A stretch of DNA of 64,000 nucleotides from Diphasiastrum complanatum (Eukaryota; Streptophyta; Lycopodiopsida; Lycopodiales; Lycopodiaceae). The notes under the pieces were generated by a model. The model searched no databases. It worked only from the letters and a program-made list of their open reading frames with translations, and was not told the DNA's origin. Both the position numbers and the translations under genes were made by a program. Of the stretch, positions 34,901 to 49,900 are shown in pieces; position 1 is the first letter of the stretch, and each line of letters opens with the position of its first letter. The stretch is from contig CM055094.1 in the NCBI GenBank assembly GCA_029204225.1, positions 32,415,841 to 32,479,840 on the forward strand, given 5' to 3'.

Positions 34901-37900
34901 ACATCCTGGACGACCTCAAAGTGGATTGCAGGAGCCCATCGTTGTTTTTTGCCACATAATTTGGATTTTAATACTGCCCGACTCGACTTTATGGAGAAGG
35001 TGTAGTACCATTTAATAAAGATTCGTCGCGAAGCTAATAAAAGTCCCCAATAACTGCATCTTGCAGGTGTCGTGGGACAACCACCAGTTTTTGTGGGGGA
35101 TACTGTTGGAGGGTTTGCGGATCCCAAGGCAATCCTAACCCTCGTTAATAAGTGAGAGGGATTTGGCACCCTGCGTGTGTAAGTCCAATCCGATGATCAC
35201 ATAGTTATTTGATTAATTAGAAAGTCAATGAAAGGACTTTAGGCCTTTTTGCGGGACTTTTAATGTCGCAAGGCCTAAATGTCAAGTTAGTGAATAAAGT
35301 TGGGTTTCCCTCCAATTTGTATGGTTCCCACTCTTTTTTAATTTGAATAATTAGGGAGGCAAAAATGGACCAATAGGATTCAGAGGCCAGGGTCCTCCTC
35401 TCTACTATAAGAAGGGACCAACTCGAGTTCCTACACATGTTCATTTCCTCATTTCAATAAAGGAAATTGGTTCTCTTGTGAAATGGATTGATGAATGTCC
35501 TTGCTCTCTATCACTTTTCCTCCATCTCTCATGCTTTCTTTGGATTTTGCTAATTGTTGGATCCGATTGTTATTGGGATTGTATGTTATTACACTTTTTA
35601 TGAGAGAGAAAGGGAGAGAGAGAAAGTCATAGTGTTAATGGATGTAGTGTTAATGCTTAGGGTTAATGGATGTTAGAGTTGGATGTGAATCTTCCATTCA
35701 TGCTGAAATCTGAACTATACTATCGCTCTCATGGGAACGAATCTACGCGTGACAACTAACTTCGTCTCTTTGATGCTAGATTGATTAGATCTTGGATTGA
35801 GGTTAGGCAAGGAAAGAAACCCACTACAATTTACTGTTGGAGGGTTTGCGGATCCTAAGGCAACCCTAACCCTAGTTAATAAGTGAGGGATTTGGCACCC
35901 TGCGTGTCTAAGTCCAACCTAATGATCACATAGTTATTTGATTAATTAGAAAGTCAATAAAAGGACTTTAAGCCTTTTTGCGGGACTTTTAATGTCGTAG
36001 GGCCTAAATGTCAAGTTAGTGAATAAAGTTGGGTTTCCCTCCAATTTGGATGGTTCCCACTCTTTTTTAAATTTGAATAATTAAGGAGGCAGAAATGGAC
36101 CAATAAGATTTAAAAAACTTCCAAATTTTTGTATTTTTTTTTTGCCCTGTTTGATTCATTCTTCGCCCTACCTTCTATTCTCTATAATTCCATCTGATTA
36201 GCTAGAGTTGTAGAGCATTGAAAGGGCTTTCTGGAGATATAATTTTTTTCTTATTTCATTAAGTATTGAGGAAGTTACAAATTTTTGAAAATGAAAAAAA
36301 AAAAAAATTATGTGACCTTGTCATTAGCTTCAACAATGTCATTGCTAGCAGGTGCACCTATCTACAAGGATCAACATCGACAAGCATTGTCTTGGGATCG
36401 TTTTTTGGATGGTGTCGACTACCCATTTGGCAATGAACAAGGTTATCATGAATGGCCACCGGACCCATATGGCTATTATTGAAAATTTGCATTCAAGCTT
36501 CGAGGCAGGTGTCGTGGGACCGCCACTAGTTTTGGTGGGGGATACTGTTGGAGGGTTTGCGGATCCCAAGGCAACCCTAACCCTAGCTAATAAGTGAGAG
36601 GGATTTGGCACCCTGCGTGTGTAAGTCCAACCCGATGATCACACAATTATTTTATTGATTAGTTACAAGTCAATAAAAGGACTTTAGGCCTTTTTGCGGG
36701 ACTTTTAATGTCGCAGGGCCTAAATGTCAAGTTAGTGAATAAAGTTGGGTTGCCCCAATTTAAATGGTTCCCACTCTTTTTTAAATTTGAATAATTAAGG
36801 AGGCAGAAATGGACCAATAGGATTCAGAGGCCAGGGTCTTCCTCTCTACTATAAAAAGGGACCAACTCGAGTTTCTACACATGTTCATTTCCTCATTTCA
36901 ATAAAGCATATTGGTTCTCTTGTGAAATGGATTGATGAATGTCCTTGCTCTCTATCACTTTTCCTCCATCTCTCATGCTTTCTTTGGATTTTGCTAATTG
37001 TTGGATCTGATTGTTATTGGGATTGTATGTTATTACACTTTTTATGAGAGAGAAAGGGAAAGAGAGAAAGAGTAAGCTATCTTGTTGTGGATCATAGTGT
37101 TAATGGATGTAGTGTTAATGAATGTAGTGTTAATGCTTAGGGTTAATGGATGTTAGAGTTAGATGTGAATCTTCCATTCATGCTAAAATCTGAACTATAC
37201 TATCGCTCTCATGGGAACGAATCTACGCGTGACAACTAACTTCGTCTCTTTGATGCTAGATTGATTAGATCTTGGATTGAGGTTAGGCAAGGAAAAAGAT
37301 GATTTCTAAGATGCAAAATAGTAAATCTCAAGACATTGATGTGAAACAAGCACCCATATACATGTTGAGTAAGCCCACTTTATCCCCATGCAAATCAGAT
37401 TTATTCAACCACTCCATGGACATACTCAAAGGACCATAATCTCATTATTCAAGCAAAATCTCCGTTTTTTGTTCTCGACTTCAAATAAGCCTTTGACACA
37501 GTACCAACAGAGCACCTATATGAGGGCATGGAAGAGATAAGAATCCCACTTTTCCTCAAACATGCAGTGGAGGAACTCTATGCAAAGGTGGTGGCCTGGT
37601 TCCATACCACAAATGGACTTCTAGTAGAGATCCTTAGTAAATATCGAAGCAAGCTTGCCCATGTTTACCTACACTCTTTAAAACTTATATGGACCGTATA
37701 AACTGGTTGATGCACCATGGAGGTGGGGAAAGACTTTCATATAATGTAGTTAAACTCCTACTGTATGTCAAAGATAATGTTCTTTTGCCCAACGCACCAA
37801 ATGTCTCCAACAACATTTTGAAGCTTTCGATAAATTTTGCTAGGAGTTTAGTCTCTTGGCTAATTTGTGAAACTAAAAAGGCATTGCACTAACTTCTAGT

Positions 37901-40900
37901 TTAATAGGGGATAAACTAGGTGTTACAAAGGAACGGGGTATAAATACTTTCAAGTTGAAGTTTTAGCCAACCTTCATGGCACGTGTTTAGAAAAGATCTC
38001 TATTCAGAGCAATGTCACACCCTGACATGCCAACCAATATATATCGTGCATGAACGTCGTCGTTGATAAACTCAATAGCTGGATGTAGTGACTCCTTGTC
38101 TAACCATGCAACCCCACCTGAACCTCTACCACTCGTCGATCTCGTCTCTGTCCTATATACCATGGAGGCCTTTTTTGCTAGAAGTAATTATAATGCGAAC
38201 CCAAAAACTGTTCGAGTTAATGTTTACTTTAGTACCCCTAATGTTATCATTTAGGATTAATTAGTGATAGTTTGGCCATGCCTGCGTGCTATTAGAGGGG
38301 CCATTACTATTTATAGTAAGTCATATTTTAAGGTCATTACTATTTATAGTAAATTCGTTTTTTAATCATGCATGTAGGTGGCGCACTACTACTAGAATAA
38401 GATTTGCTTTTATCACTTAGAAACTCTTCCTGGGTGTTTACCAAATATAGGTAGTAATTATAGCAATTAGTTTTTTGTCTTTTGCTATTTGCTTTTTGCT
38501 TTTTACCTTACACATAGTTTAGAGAAAGTATATATGTAGGCTGGCGCCCTACCTCATTTGTAATGGGACATAGTTGGAGTACATCTCTTCATCATTGTTG
38601 TTCTTTCTCATGTGTATGACTATTGTCTAACAACAATAGGAATCTTGTCTTGGGTTACTTGTATGATCAAGTCGGTTTTCTAACAAAAACAACTCAATTT
38701 GAAGGCACAGTAGCCCATCACCAAACATCTTCAAGAAGCAATCAATTTGTAATCTTCAAGGACATCTAACTCCACTGATTCACCGAGCATTCAATGGGCC
38801 TAAACCACCACATCTTCAAGGAGTACCACAGCATCATCTAACTCATATCCTAGTGTCTCAAGGGTGTTATTCTCAAAATAAGATGTATTGGCTTTCCATA
38901 GTGGCCCTAGCAAAGATTGTACCAGATGTGTCGGAAATAATCGTAAACAAAGGAGATTCACAACATTAGGATTAATGCCCAATGGCAGAATTGCACTAAT
39001 TTACCCTAATCTAGCCTCTGCAATTACCAAAAGCTGAGAAAGTTAATGAATCAAACAGTTACAATCTAAGTTACAGAGCAAAATAGACGATTCTGAAAGG
39101 AGGTTCTAATCAACTAGAATACTAAATTTTGAGCTTTCTTTCAAAATAAAGTACATAATCTAAACTAAATTGTCTATGTTTTAGTACTATTAAAACTGAG
39201 CCTGATAGAGCTCAAGATCATGATTTGAGTCTAAGGACTGATCACTAAAAACTGTTCAATAACAATGTTCTGTTTTTCGAACTACAGAGAGCAAGTCTAA
39301 TAAAACTCTAAGGAGGACCAAGTCTACAGCTTGAGAGCTTGTAGCTATGACTGCACCGAAAGGCTTTCTACTAGACAGCTTTGGACAGTTTTTGGACAGC
39401 TTTTTAAGAGCTTGTTTTTTAGATGGCAATTTAGGCTTCTATTCATAAAAATACCATAAAACCTACTGTCCTAGAATAGTATAGGTCCAGTGATTGGATT
39501 TCAGTTAGTGTGCACTAAGATCACCATCAAAAAGTTATCTTGAAGTGTGTGAAAGAGACCGTGGTCCACTTCTGCAGTATGAGTACTTTGGAAAGGACTC
39601 GTAGACACGTGAGATTCGAATGAGGTTCGAATCGAAGGAGTGTCGAATGTCGCCTGTCAAATGAAGGTCGAATGTAGACTTTCGAATGTAGGTCAAATGT
39701 CAACTGTCAAATGAAGGTCGAATGTCAACCGTTGAATAAAGGTCAAATGTCAGCTGAAGGTCGAACTCCGATTCAAATTCGAATGAAGGTCGAGTAATAT
39801 TCAAATCGAGGAATGTTATGATGAGATTTGAGTAGAATACAAAGCAAATTCTAATGATTTTCAGCTTGGAACTTCGAATTTGATGGATTTCCTGCTACTC
39901 AAATCTTGAATGAAAATGCAAACCTTCGAATTTTGCTCGAAATTGACAGGTATAGTGGCTATGACATGAAGGGTTTGAAGTGGAATTAAAATTCCAACAC
40001 TTCCCCTTAATGCGACTGCAAAAATTTCTAAAAGTTTAACATCATAATAAACTTCCAATGCTTATCGCTTGGCAGAGCCTTGGTAAAAATATCTACAGCT
40101 TGATGTTCTATTGCACAATAAATTAGCTCAATTTCCTTGTCATGAAACTTTTCAGCTGAATCTCTATATGCGTTGTTCTAGAATAATATCTAGGATTTAA
40201 AGATAGATTTATGCAACTTAAATTTTCACAGGACAGAGCAATAGGTAGAGGTATCGTTGAGCAAAAATCTATTCCAAATTGCCTCCTTAGTGGTCTGGGT
40301 GGCAAAAACACATTCGTCTTTTGTTCAAGAGAGAGTGATGGTTGTTCCAAGAGATCAATCCTTGGGATAAGATAAAGCAATATCCGGAAGTTGATTTCCT
40401 AAAATAAACAACAACTCCCCAATCTTATTCAATGAATCTTTGTAGAGTTAAAGCAACTTCATGATTCCCATTGTAGCATAGAGTTCCATACTTAGTAGCT
40501 TGAACATACTTGAGTACTCTTTTAGAGCCTTCCAGTAAACCAAACTTGAATCACACATGCATTGGCTGAGAGTGCTACTGTAGGCTAGATCTGGTCTATT
40601 ACTAGTGTTTCCACGAATCATGATTCATCGAAGAATCGAACGATCCCGATTGGAATCGGAAAGAGTCAGGACTGGAAATTTTTTTGCTACAGCTCGGGCC
40701 CCGATTCATTTTTTCCTCTTTTTTGCATCTCTTTCAAGGGAAAGAGAATAGGAGAGAGGGAGGGGAGAAACTTGAGGAGAGGAGAAAGGAGAGGAGAGAA
40801 TAGAGAGCCTAGAGGACAGAGAAAGAGCTTAGAGGAGAGGTGGTATTATGGTAAGGGTGCAATGCGTTAAAACTTAGGTTAATCTAGATTGTTGAATGCA

Positions 40901-43900
40901 CTTTGAAGGAGACAAATTAGGATAGGAGTTAGGAGAAGTTAGAACCTCGGAGTTTAGTAGTATTAGTCACTACTATTAGGTGAATGGAGGAGGCTAGAGC
41001 TAGCAGCTAGGAGAAACTTGGAGAGAGAATAGGAGGTGTGTGTGTGTGTGTGTGTGTGTAATTGTGAATCTAGCTTTAGTTAGTAGAGTTGTTAGAAGTG
41101 TTAAAGTTTAGAGTAAGTAACACAGGTGAGAGGAGTGTTAAAGGTTAGGAGAGTTAGGAGTTAGGAGTTGAAACTTGAGAGTTAGGAGTTGAGAGTCATG
41201 GTGAGAAATAGGGATCCTATATGGGATCATATCACAATTGCTTCGGGATACGGTAGCTTGGCACAAAACGATGGACGCGCAATTATTGTCGGGCGAGCAA
41301 CACAGGCGGTCCAGTGCGTATTCGAGTGCATCTCCTTTGTTTGCATGGCTATGAGATCGAAGCATGCCCATAGGCACCTCCAGGGCTATCGAGCATGAAG
41401 GCAAGACCATGAGTGGTTCAGAAAGAGGAGATCATTCCTCCGACGGTCGCTGCAAGTGAGCACCATAGTACATACACTTGTGACTTGTTATCTGATTCTT
41501 TAAACTTTTGCTTTTGAATTCTCAATTTTGCAACCTACATGATGAATGTGAATGTCACTGTAGACTATAGTGATTAAATGTTTTTCAATTTCTTTTGTTG
41601 CAATAGGATCATCTGCCAGGAATCATGCATCCACCTCAGGTCAAGATGAGACAGATACAGAGCCAAAGGCCGGCACAACTACGCCACATGTAGTCCCTCT
41701 ACTTCTAGAGCCCCCCACAAAGGTGTAACAAGTAGAGAGTATTAGGGCATTTCGGGGTGACAACAAGCATAGAGCAGATGTGGCAATCAGAAGACTCTTC
41801 TACCGTTGTGACCTCCCCTTCCATCTAGCGAAGACTCATGCTTGGGGGAATATGATAGAGAGTGTTGCTGCGATAGGGGCCACATACCGTGGACCTAGCA
41901 TGGAGTCCCTACTGTTACGAGCTCGTAACCAGTGCCGAACCCTAGAGAACACAGATAGGTTAGATACCACAGTCAGGGTCGTGTCCAACGTACATGACCA
42001 ACAGGGCAAGACAGTGTGAGTAGTGTGCCCCAGCACGGTCCATAGCCATGGCGGGCCTAACACAGCCTAGGGACCCTGTCAGCAGGATAGGGCCCCCAGT
42101 TGGGTCCCGACGTGCAGTCGGCCACGTCAGTGCCACGTGGCCGACACTTGGCAGTAGCATGCTACCAGTCCTCACACTGGGCTAGGAGGGGCTTACTCTA
42201 TATCAGGGAGTAGGCAAGGTTGGGTGGATCAGTTAGTGTTTGCCCTACTGTGGTTCTAGGATCTATTACACTGGTATCAGAGCCATCTCCATCCTAGGGA
42301 ACTCAGTTTTCAGCAGTGGAGAAAGTAGCTAGATTGCTCAGAACTTCTTCAAGTTCTCAGAAAGAAATAGAGGAGGAGACTCGCTGTAGGAACAGTCTCC
42401 TACTGAGGAAATCTTGGTGGATTTACTTGCTGGTCAGAGAGAAATTAGTTAAAATTTCTAGAGCAGGTCCAGCGCTGTAAATTTAGTCTTCATCTCTGAT
42501 TTTTGCCATCAGATTCAGGGAATCAAAGCGGATTTTTGAGGAGAAAGGGTGGTGCTGATCCATCGCTGAGGGATCAGAAATCTACCTCTGAAATTTCAGA
42601 GAAATCTAAGGAAATTTGAAGGGTTTTCAAACACTTTTTCTTAGCAGGGCCAGCGCTGGACAGGGAGATGAAAAATTAGTTTTTCATCACTGTTTTTGAG
42701 GATTTTTCAGTAGTTTGAACATCAAACTAGATTGCCACAGACCAGTGACCTACTACTTGAAGTCAGATCAGAGTTTCAAGCAAGTTTTGGGCCTTGAATT
42801 TTAGAAAATTAGGCCAGACAGGTGGCTGTCCAGCCAGCGAGGGTAGGGAGACTCCAAAATCAGAAATTGAAATACTTTTTGGGTCTCAAATCAAAAGTAA
42901 ACGAGCCAGTTGGGTTGCAATCAGACCAGCGAGCTACTATCCTCAAAGAACCGGGAAATTTGGCACCGTTTTGAAGCTTCAAACTGGCATTTTTCGGAAC
43001 AGCAGGTCTGAAATCTTGGGGAAAAGAGTTGAAAGGGTTCCTCTTCATTCTTTCTTTGGAACTACAGTCCTCAGAAACAGCTAAGTCATCTTTCCTTTCC
43101 CTTGTACAGTTGTAAATTAGTCTTTTAGACTTTTTTCCTTCAGAAGTTAAGGTAGCTCTCTTTCAGTTCCGAAGATGACCACTCCTCAGGGACCTGATCA
43201 ACCCCAGGAGAGAGGCTTCGACGAACTTGAAACAGAAGCCTTGGCTTACAGAAAAGGGAAGGAACCCATGGAAGTGGAAGAACAGGAACAGTTCGCCGAA
43301 GAACTCGACGAACTGGTTACCAAGGAGCAGTTTCTCCAATTGGTAACAGAAGTGGATGAACTGAAGTTGGCATTAGCCAATTTCAAGTCCAGTGTGGACG
43401 ACTCGTTCGCTGAACTCAAAAGCTTGATTTTGAGTTCCGCGAAAGGAAGCCTTCCCTCCACTTCTCAGTTATCCCCTTCTCCACTTCCATCGGTTTCGGG
43501 TGAGACTTTACGGTCTCACCCCAGTGTTTTTAAAGATTTAAAGCCTCCTACTTTTAATGGGGAAGAGAAGGATAGAAATGCAGATATTCTACAAACCTTC
43601 CTCAGCAAATGGAAGAACATCCATGCTCTTAAACAGACCCCTGACCATTTGCAAGCAATTGAGGCTAGTCTTTCCTTAGGGCCTATGGCCTATAAGTGGT
43701 GGTTAAATCTCCAGGAGACTGGACAGACTCCCCGGTCATGGAAAGCTTTTGAAGAAGCTTTCCTAAGAGAATTTCTACCAGAAAATGAACTGGATAGAGC
43801 CTGGGAAGCCTGGGAAAGAGCAGTAATGGACAAGTCCCTCATCCAATATATCTCGCAGTACCGAGAAGCAATTTTAAAGATTAAAAATATGGATGACTCT

Positions 43901-46900
43901 CAGAAAATCAGGGGATTTGTCCGTGGCCTCAAAGATGAATATAAAGTAGAGGTCCAGAGAAACTCGCCTACTACCCTTGAGCAAGCTCTCAGATATGCTC
44001 AAATCTATGATGATTCAGTGGGTAGGAAGAAGGCGAGACAACAACCACTTTCTGAGCAGCCTTCTTAGAAAGACTTTCAATTTAAAAAGAAATTTTTAAA
44101 AAGAAAGAAAGAAGACAAATTTAAAAGTGAAGCTCCTCAGCAACGCCCTTCACTCATACAGCCCTTAAAACTAGATGATTTTGAGAAAGCCAAACAAGAA
44201 CGTTTGTGCTTTGTGTGTATGGGCAAGGGACACACAGTCAGACAGTGTCCCAAGGGGCCCTTCACTAAAAAAGATAAGAAAGATAAAAAACAAGTTCATC
44301 TTGTTCAGACTGTATGTTTCCCCAGTGACTCGGCAGCTTCCGAGATCAAAGTGTATCATGAAGATCATGAACATTGTTGCCAGCTGACCTCTGCAATGCT
44401 AGCGAGACCCTTCAGCTTTGGGCCGCATGACCTAGTACGTATGCATGGGAAAGTTGGTAACCAGTCAGTAAGAGTCGTGGTTGATGATGGGGCAACCCAT
44501 AATTTCATCAACCACATCCTGGTTAAAAAGCTTAAACTACCAGAAGTACCTAGTCAGCATAGGTACATAGTTTCATTAGCTAAGGGTGAAGATAAAAAAA
44601 TATGGGAAACTATGGTAAGTAAGTTAAATCTTGGTATTCAGGGGTACCAAGATGAAATAAACTTTCAGGTTAATGCACCTGGATCGAACAGACATTGTTC
44701 TCGGGAGAGATTGGCTCTACAGTTTAGGATCTTCCCTATCAGGAGAACACCCTCAGCTTTCAACATAAAGGCCGAGAGATCCAGTTGCATGGGGAGCATG
44801 ATGTTCCCAACAGCCCTATGGTCTGCAGTTCAGAGCTCTGTCAGCTAATCGGAGACGAAGACCATCAGGTATTCTTAGGTGACTTTCAGTTTATTCCTGA
44901 AGTTTCTATTTCCAGTTCTATTCAATAGAAGATCAGTAAATTAAAAACTTTATTGTCTAAATTTAAAGATGTTTTTCCTGAAGATTTGCCACATGGTTTA
45001 CCACCTAGCAGAGAGGTAGATCATGTAATAAACCTAGTACCAGGTACAGCACCTGTTTCTAAACCTCCGTATCAAACAGAGGATGAAGAAATAACTAGGC
45101 AGTTAACAGACTATCTTGGGAAGGGCCAAATTCAGACCAGTAGTTCACCATGGGCCTCACCAGTCCTATTGGTGAAAAAGAAAGAGGGGTCTATGCGTCT
45201 TTGCGTAGATTACAGAGCCCTCAATAAAGTCACAATTAAGAATAAATACCCTATGCCTCGGGCAGACGAGTTGTTTGATCAACTCGACGGGGCTAAGTTT
45301 TTCAGCAAAATAGACCTCAGATCGGGATATCATCAAGTCCGTATAAAATCGGAAGATGTCTCGAAAACAGCTTTTAGGACTCGTCACGGTCATTATGAGT
45401 TTAAGGTGATGCCATTTGGGCTCACAAATGCTCCAGCTACCTTTATGACCTTGATGAACAGTGTCCTCAGATCATACTTGGCACCATTGTTTCAGGTGAG
45501 TAACGAGTTTATGAGATGTGTTGGATTTCGATGCTCATTGCTAATTATAATTTTAAATCATTTTAGTTTTTGCTGCTCGTGAGTCAACTGTCATTGCTCA
45601 ATTAATATCTAATGCTAGTCTCAATGCTCATTGCAATTTGTTTAATGTTACAGGTGAGTACTAGATTGAGGACTAGATTGAGGAGTTGGGGCCTCAAAAT
45701 GTTGTGCAAGTCATTACTGACAATTTCGCAAATTGCAAAGCCATGGGGGATTTGGTGATGGAGATTATCCGACTATCTTTCGAACTCCATGCACACAACA
45801 TTGACCTACTGATTGAGGACATTGCAGGTATATCCTGGTAACTAGTAAGTAGTTACAAACTTACTGCTTAACAGTATATTGTAATTTCTACAATTCTTGC
45901 ATCTAGATTGAACTTTAAGTTCGAAGATTTTTCATGTCGTGAGTGTTGATTGGTAGCGACTCACAGAGGAGTCGAGACTCTTGATTTTGCTCTCAATTTT
46001 CAAGCATAAGCAGCTCCTTGGACCTAGTAAGTTGTAACTAGAGTCTAGTTTGTCTTTCCTTTTCGTCATGACTCATACATGCCTTTCTTTTGTCTAGCTC
46101 TTCTTTGGGCGAAAGACATGCTTGATACTGCATGGTTCTTGGTGAGGTTTGTCACCAATATGGAAATGTTGATATTTCTTCTCCGTATATTCTATCTACT
46201 CTAAAAACTGTTAAATGTATGGATGTTGTGGACTGTAATTCTTACTTATGTTGGTTGAAAGATTTCACTTATCATGAAGAATGTAGTTTGCAAATAATGT
46301 CTAATAACCTAAAGCAAGAAAATTCACCAGAAGGTGAAATCTTTAGGGAACTTATGCAAGAATTTAACGATGTGTTTCCTGGGCAGCTTCCTGAGGGTCT
46401 TCCCCCCTCTAGGGGTGTTGACCATGGTATTAAACTAATTCCTAGTAGTTCTCCTGTATCATTGTATCCTTACAGGATGAGTACTACTGAAGAGGATGAA
46501 GTTTATAGGCAATTGAAAAATTACCTTAAGATGGGCCATGTTAGGCCTAGTAAATCCCCTTGGGGGGCACTTGTGCTCCTAGTTGATAAAAGAAGACAAA
46601 GGTACTCGTCTTTGTGTGGACTTTAAAAAATTAAATAAATTAACAATTAAAAACCGTTATCCCTTGCCGCAAATGGATGAACTGGTTGATCGATTACATG
46701 GTGCAAAGTACTTCACCAAAATCGATTTGAGATCAAGGTATTCATCAGATTCACATAAAGACTGAGGATGTTGAAAAAACCAGGTTTAGAACTAGGTATG
46801 GCCATTATGAGTTTCTGGTTTTACCATTTGGCTTGACAAATGCTCCAGCAACTTTCCAGCAGATGATGAACGATCTTCTTCGTCCATATCTGGGAAAGTT

Positions 46901-49900
46901 TGTCATAGTGTACTTAGATGATATTCTCATCTATAGTAAGACTTTGGAGGAGCATCTCAGGACTGTCTTAAAGTTACTTAGACAGGAGAAGCTTTTTGCC
47001 AAGGAGTCCAAATGTGTTTTCTTCCAAAAAAGGTTACTTTATCTCGGTCACGTTATTTCGGACCATGGGTTGGAAATTGACCCAAATAAAGTCCGACAGG
47101 TTCGTGAATGGCGAATTCCTAAATCCGTCTAAGAGGTTTAAGTCCTTTTTGGGCTTTATGAGGGGTTTTTTCATATATTTATCTTGCGTTATGCATTAAT
47201 TGCATTGGCCTTGACAAATGTCCTCAAAGGGGCTAAAAGAACAAGTTGACACAGTAAATTCAGTCCTCCGATTACTTGGACTGAAGAGTTGAATCAGAGT
47301 TTTGAGAACCTCAAATACTGTGTAACTACAGCACCTATTTTACACATAGTTGATCCTAACAAGCCGTATGTACTTGAGACGGATGCCAGTGACTATGCTA
47401 TAGGTGCAGTCCTATATAAGGATGGTAGGCCGGTTGCTTTGGAAAGCAAGAAGTTAAATCCTGCTCAAAGGCGGTATTCCACCTACGACAAGGAACTTTT
47501 TGCTGTTATTCATGCCCTGAAGACATTATTTGTATGGCTCCTAGTTTACCATAGTTACTGACCATCAATCATTAAACGATATTAACGATGCAGTCGACCT
47601 TAGAGGTCGTAAGGCCATATGGTCGGAAATGCTCCAAGAATTTCATTATGACATTGAGTACGGAAGGGTACTTCTAATAGTGTCGTGGATGCCTTAAGCC
47701 GGATTTGGAAAGGTTAATCAGTTAAGCTTTTCTGAGATCCAATCTGAGTTATATCTGTCCTTAAGAGATTTGTGTAAGAGCGATAGGTACTTCGGTTGCA
47801 TTTGGCTAGACGTCCTAGCAAGTTCTTCTAGATCTAGTGATGAGCTTGGAATGCAAGATTCCAAGATTTCTCCTCAGGACAAGATATTAAGAGATTATTC
47901 CATTAAGAATGGGTTACTTTTCCAAAATGGAAAGGTTTGTGTGCCAGAAAATGAAGATATAAGGGCCCCAATCCTACATGAATGTCATGACAGCCTGTGT
48001 GCAGGGCATCCTAGCTCACAAAGGACGCTTGACTTAATAAAAAGGAACTTTTATTGGCCAAACTTTAAAAAGTCACGTGGAGGCATATGTTCGCAAGTGT
48101 GGACAATGCCAAATTAAAAAAGCTAAAAGACTTAAGGCAGCTAGCTTCTTAATGCCCTTGGAAATTCCCGAAAGAAAGTGGGAAAGTATTTCCATGGACT
48201 TTGTGGTTGGGCTACCTCGGACGGGGAAGCAAAATGATGCTATTTGGGTAATAGTTGACAGGTTAACCAAAATGGCTGTTGACTTGACCGGTGACTCGTG
48301 AACCTGCATGGTTGCCACGTGTCATGATCTAGGACGTGTGCATGGCTTGGAGTCTCCCACCTTGGAGGTATACAAGGGGCGGAGGACTCATTTGCCATTC
48401 ATCCTATCTACCTAGGAGGTGGATGGAGAGGGTGTGCATGGCCAGGATGAGTGCTAGCTTGAGGCAGGAGATGGCTGAGAGCCTAGACAGTGGTATGGGG
48501 TTTGCGGTAAGAGAGAGTCTAACAATGTCAGAAATAATCGTGATCAAAGGAGATTCACAATGTTAGCATTAATGTTCAATGGCGGAATGGCACTAATCTA
48601 CCCTGATCTTGCCTTTGCAATTACCAATAGCTGAGAAAGTAGATGAATCAGACAATTACAAACCCAATTACAGAGCAAACTTGACAACTCTAAAAGGTTG
48701 TTGTACTCCACTGAATAATGAATTTCGATCTTTATATGTTTCAAATAACGGTACATAGATTGAACTGAATTGTCTATGTTCTAGTACTATTGAAATTGAG
48801 CCTGATAGAGCTCAAGATCATGATCTAAATCTAAGGAGTGATCACTAAGAAAATCATTCAACAGTGTTCTATTTTTTGAACTACAGAGAGCAAATCTGAT
48901 AAAACTTTAAGGAGTCTCAAGTCTACAGCTTGACAGCTTGTAGTTATGACTGCACTAAAAGGATGTTCTACTAGACAGCTTTGGACAACTTTTTAAAAGC
49001 TTTTTAACAAGTTTCTTTAGATGACAATTTAAGATTCTATCTATAGAAATACCATAAAACCTATTGTCCTAGAATAGCATAGATCTAGTGGTTGGATTCG
49101 AATTAATGTGTATTGATATCCAGACATGATCATCATCGTCATGAAAAATTCGTCTTGAAGTGTGTAAAAGAGACTGGTCTATTTCTCCCAAGAAGTTCAC
49201 GAGGAGTACTGGACATTATTGTCATATTTTAGCCTGGGGAAATAGTCGCAGCTAGCCAAGGATCAGGCTATGGTCTGTTGAACTTATAAACCTAGCTAAA
49301 TAAATAGTACATGGCACATGGTCATAATTGGTTCCAAATTTTTAAGGCCCAAATAACTTAGGCAAATTTTCTTTTAGTCCCAAACTCATGGTGAAGGCCT
49401 TCTTGCATGATGATGCCCATGTCCCCACTTGAGTTTGGTAGACCGCCATGCACATGTGCATGGGGGAGTACTAGTTAAAATTACACTTAGATGTTGATGC
49501 ATGAGACATGCAAATGCATTAGACACTTGGCAATTGCATGCCAAGCCATTGTACATTCACCAATTCTATTTAATAGAAGCAATCTCCCTCCACGAATTGG
49601 AGAGAGATAGAGATTAAAACTCTCTTCCATTTTCATTGTGCTTATGTGTCTTCTTGATCCATTTTTGGTGTAGGAACTCGCTGCTGGACAGATCTGGATT
49701 TTCAGATGGTTCTCCCTCATCACTGATCCAAATCAGATGGAATCAATTGCAAATTGATTGTAGGAAGAGGGCGCTAGCACCCATACCATTCCAATTCATA
49801 CATTTCTGGAGCCAGAACAGCCATCAATCATTTGTGATTGGGCGCTGGCTCAGTTTTGTTTAATCTTTCATTTCTCTTTGAAGAATTGTCAGAATTTGAC

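Noticed and set aside
40605-40640. Target duplication pairing with the hAT end at 59283
   Set aside because: The eight bases next to the two ends do not match.
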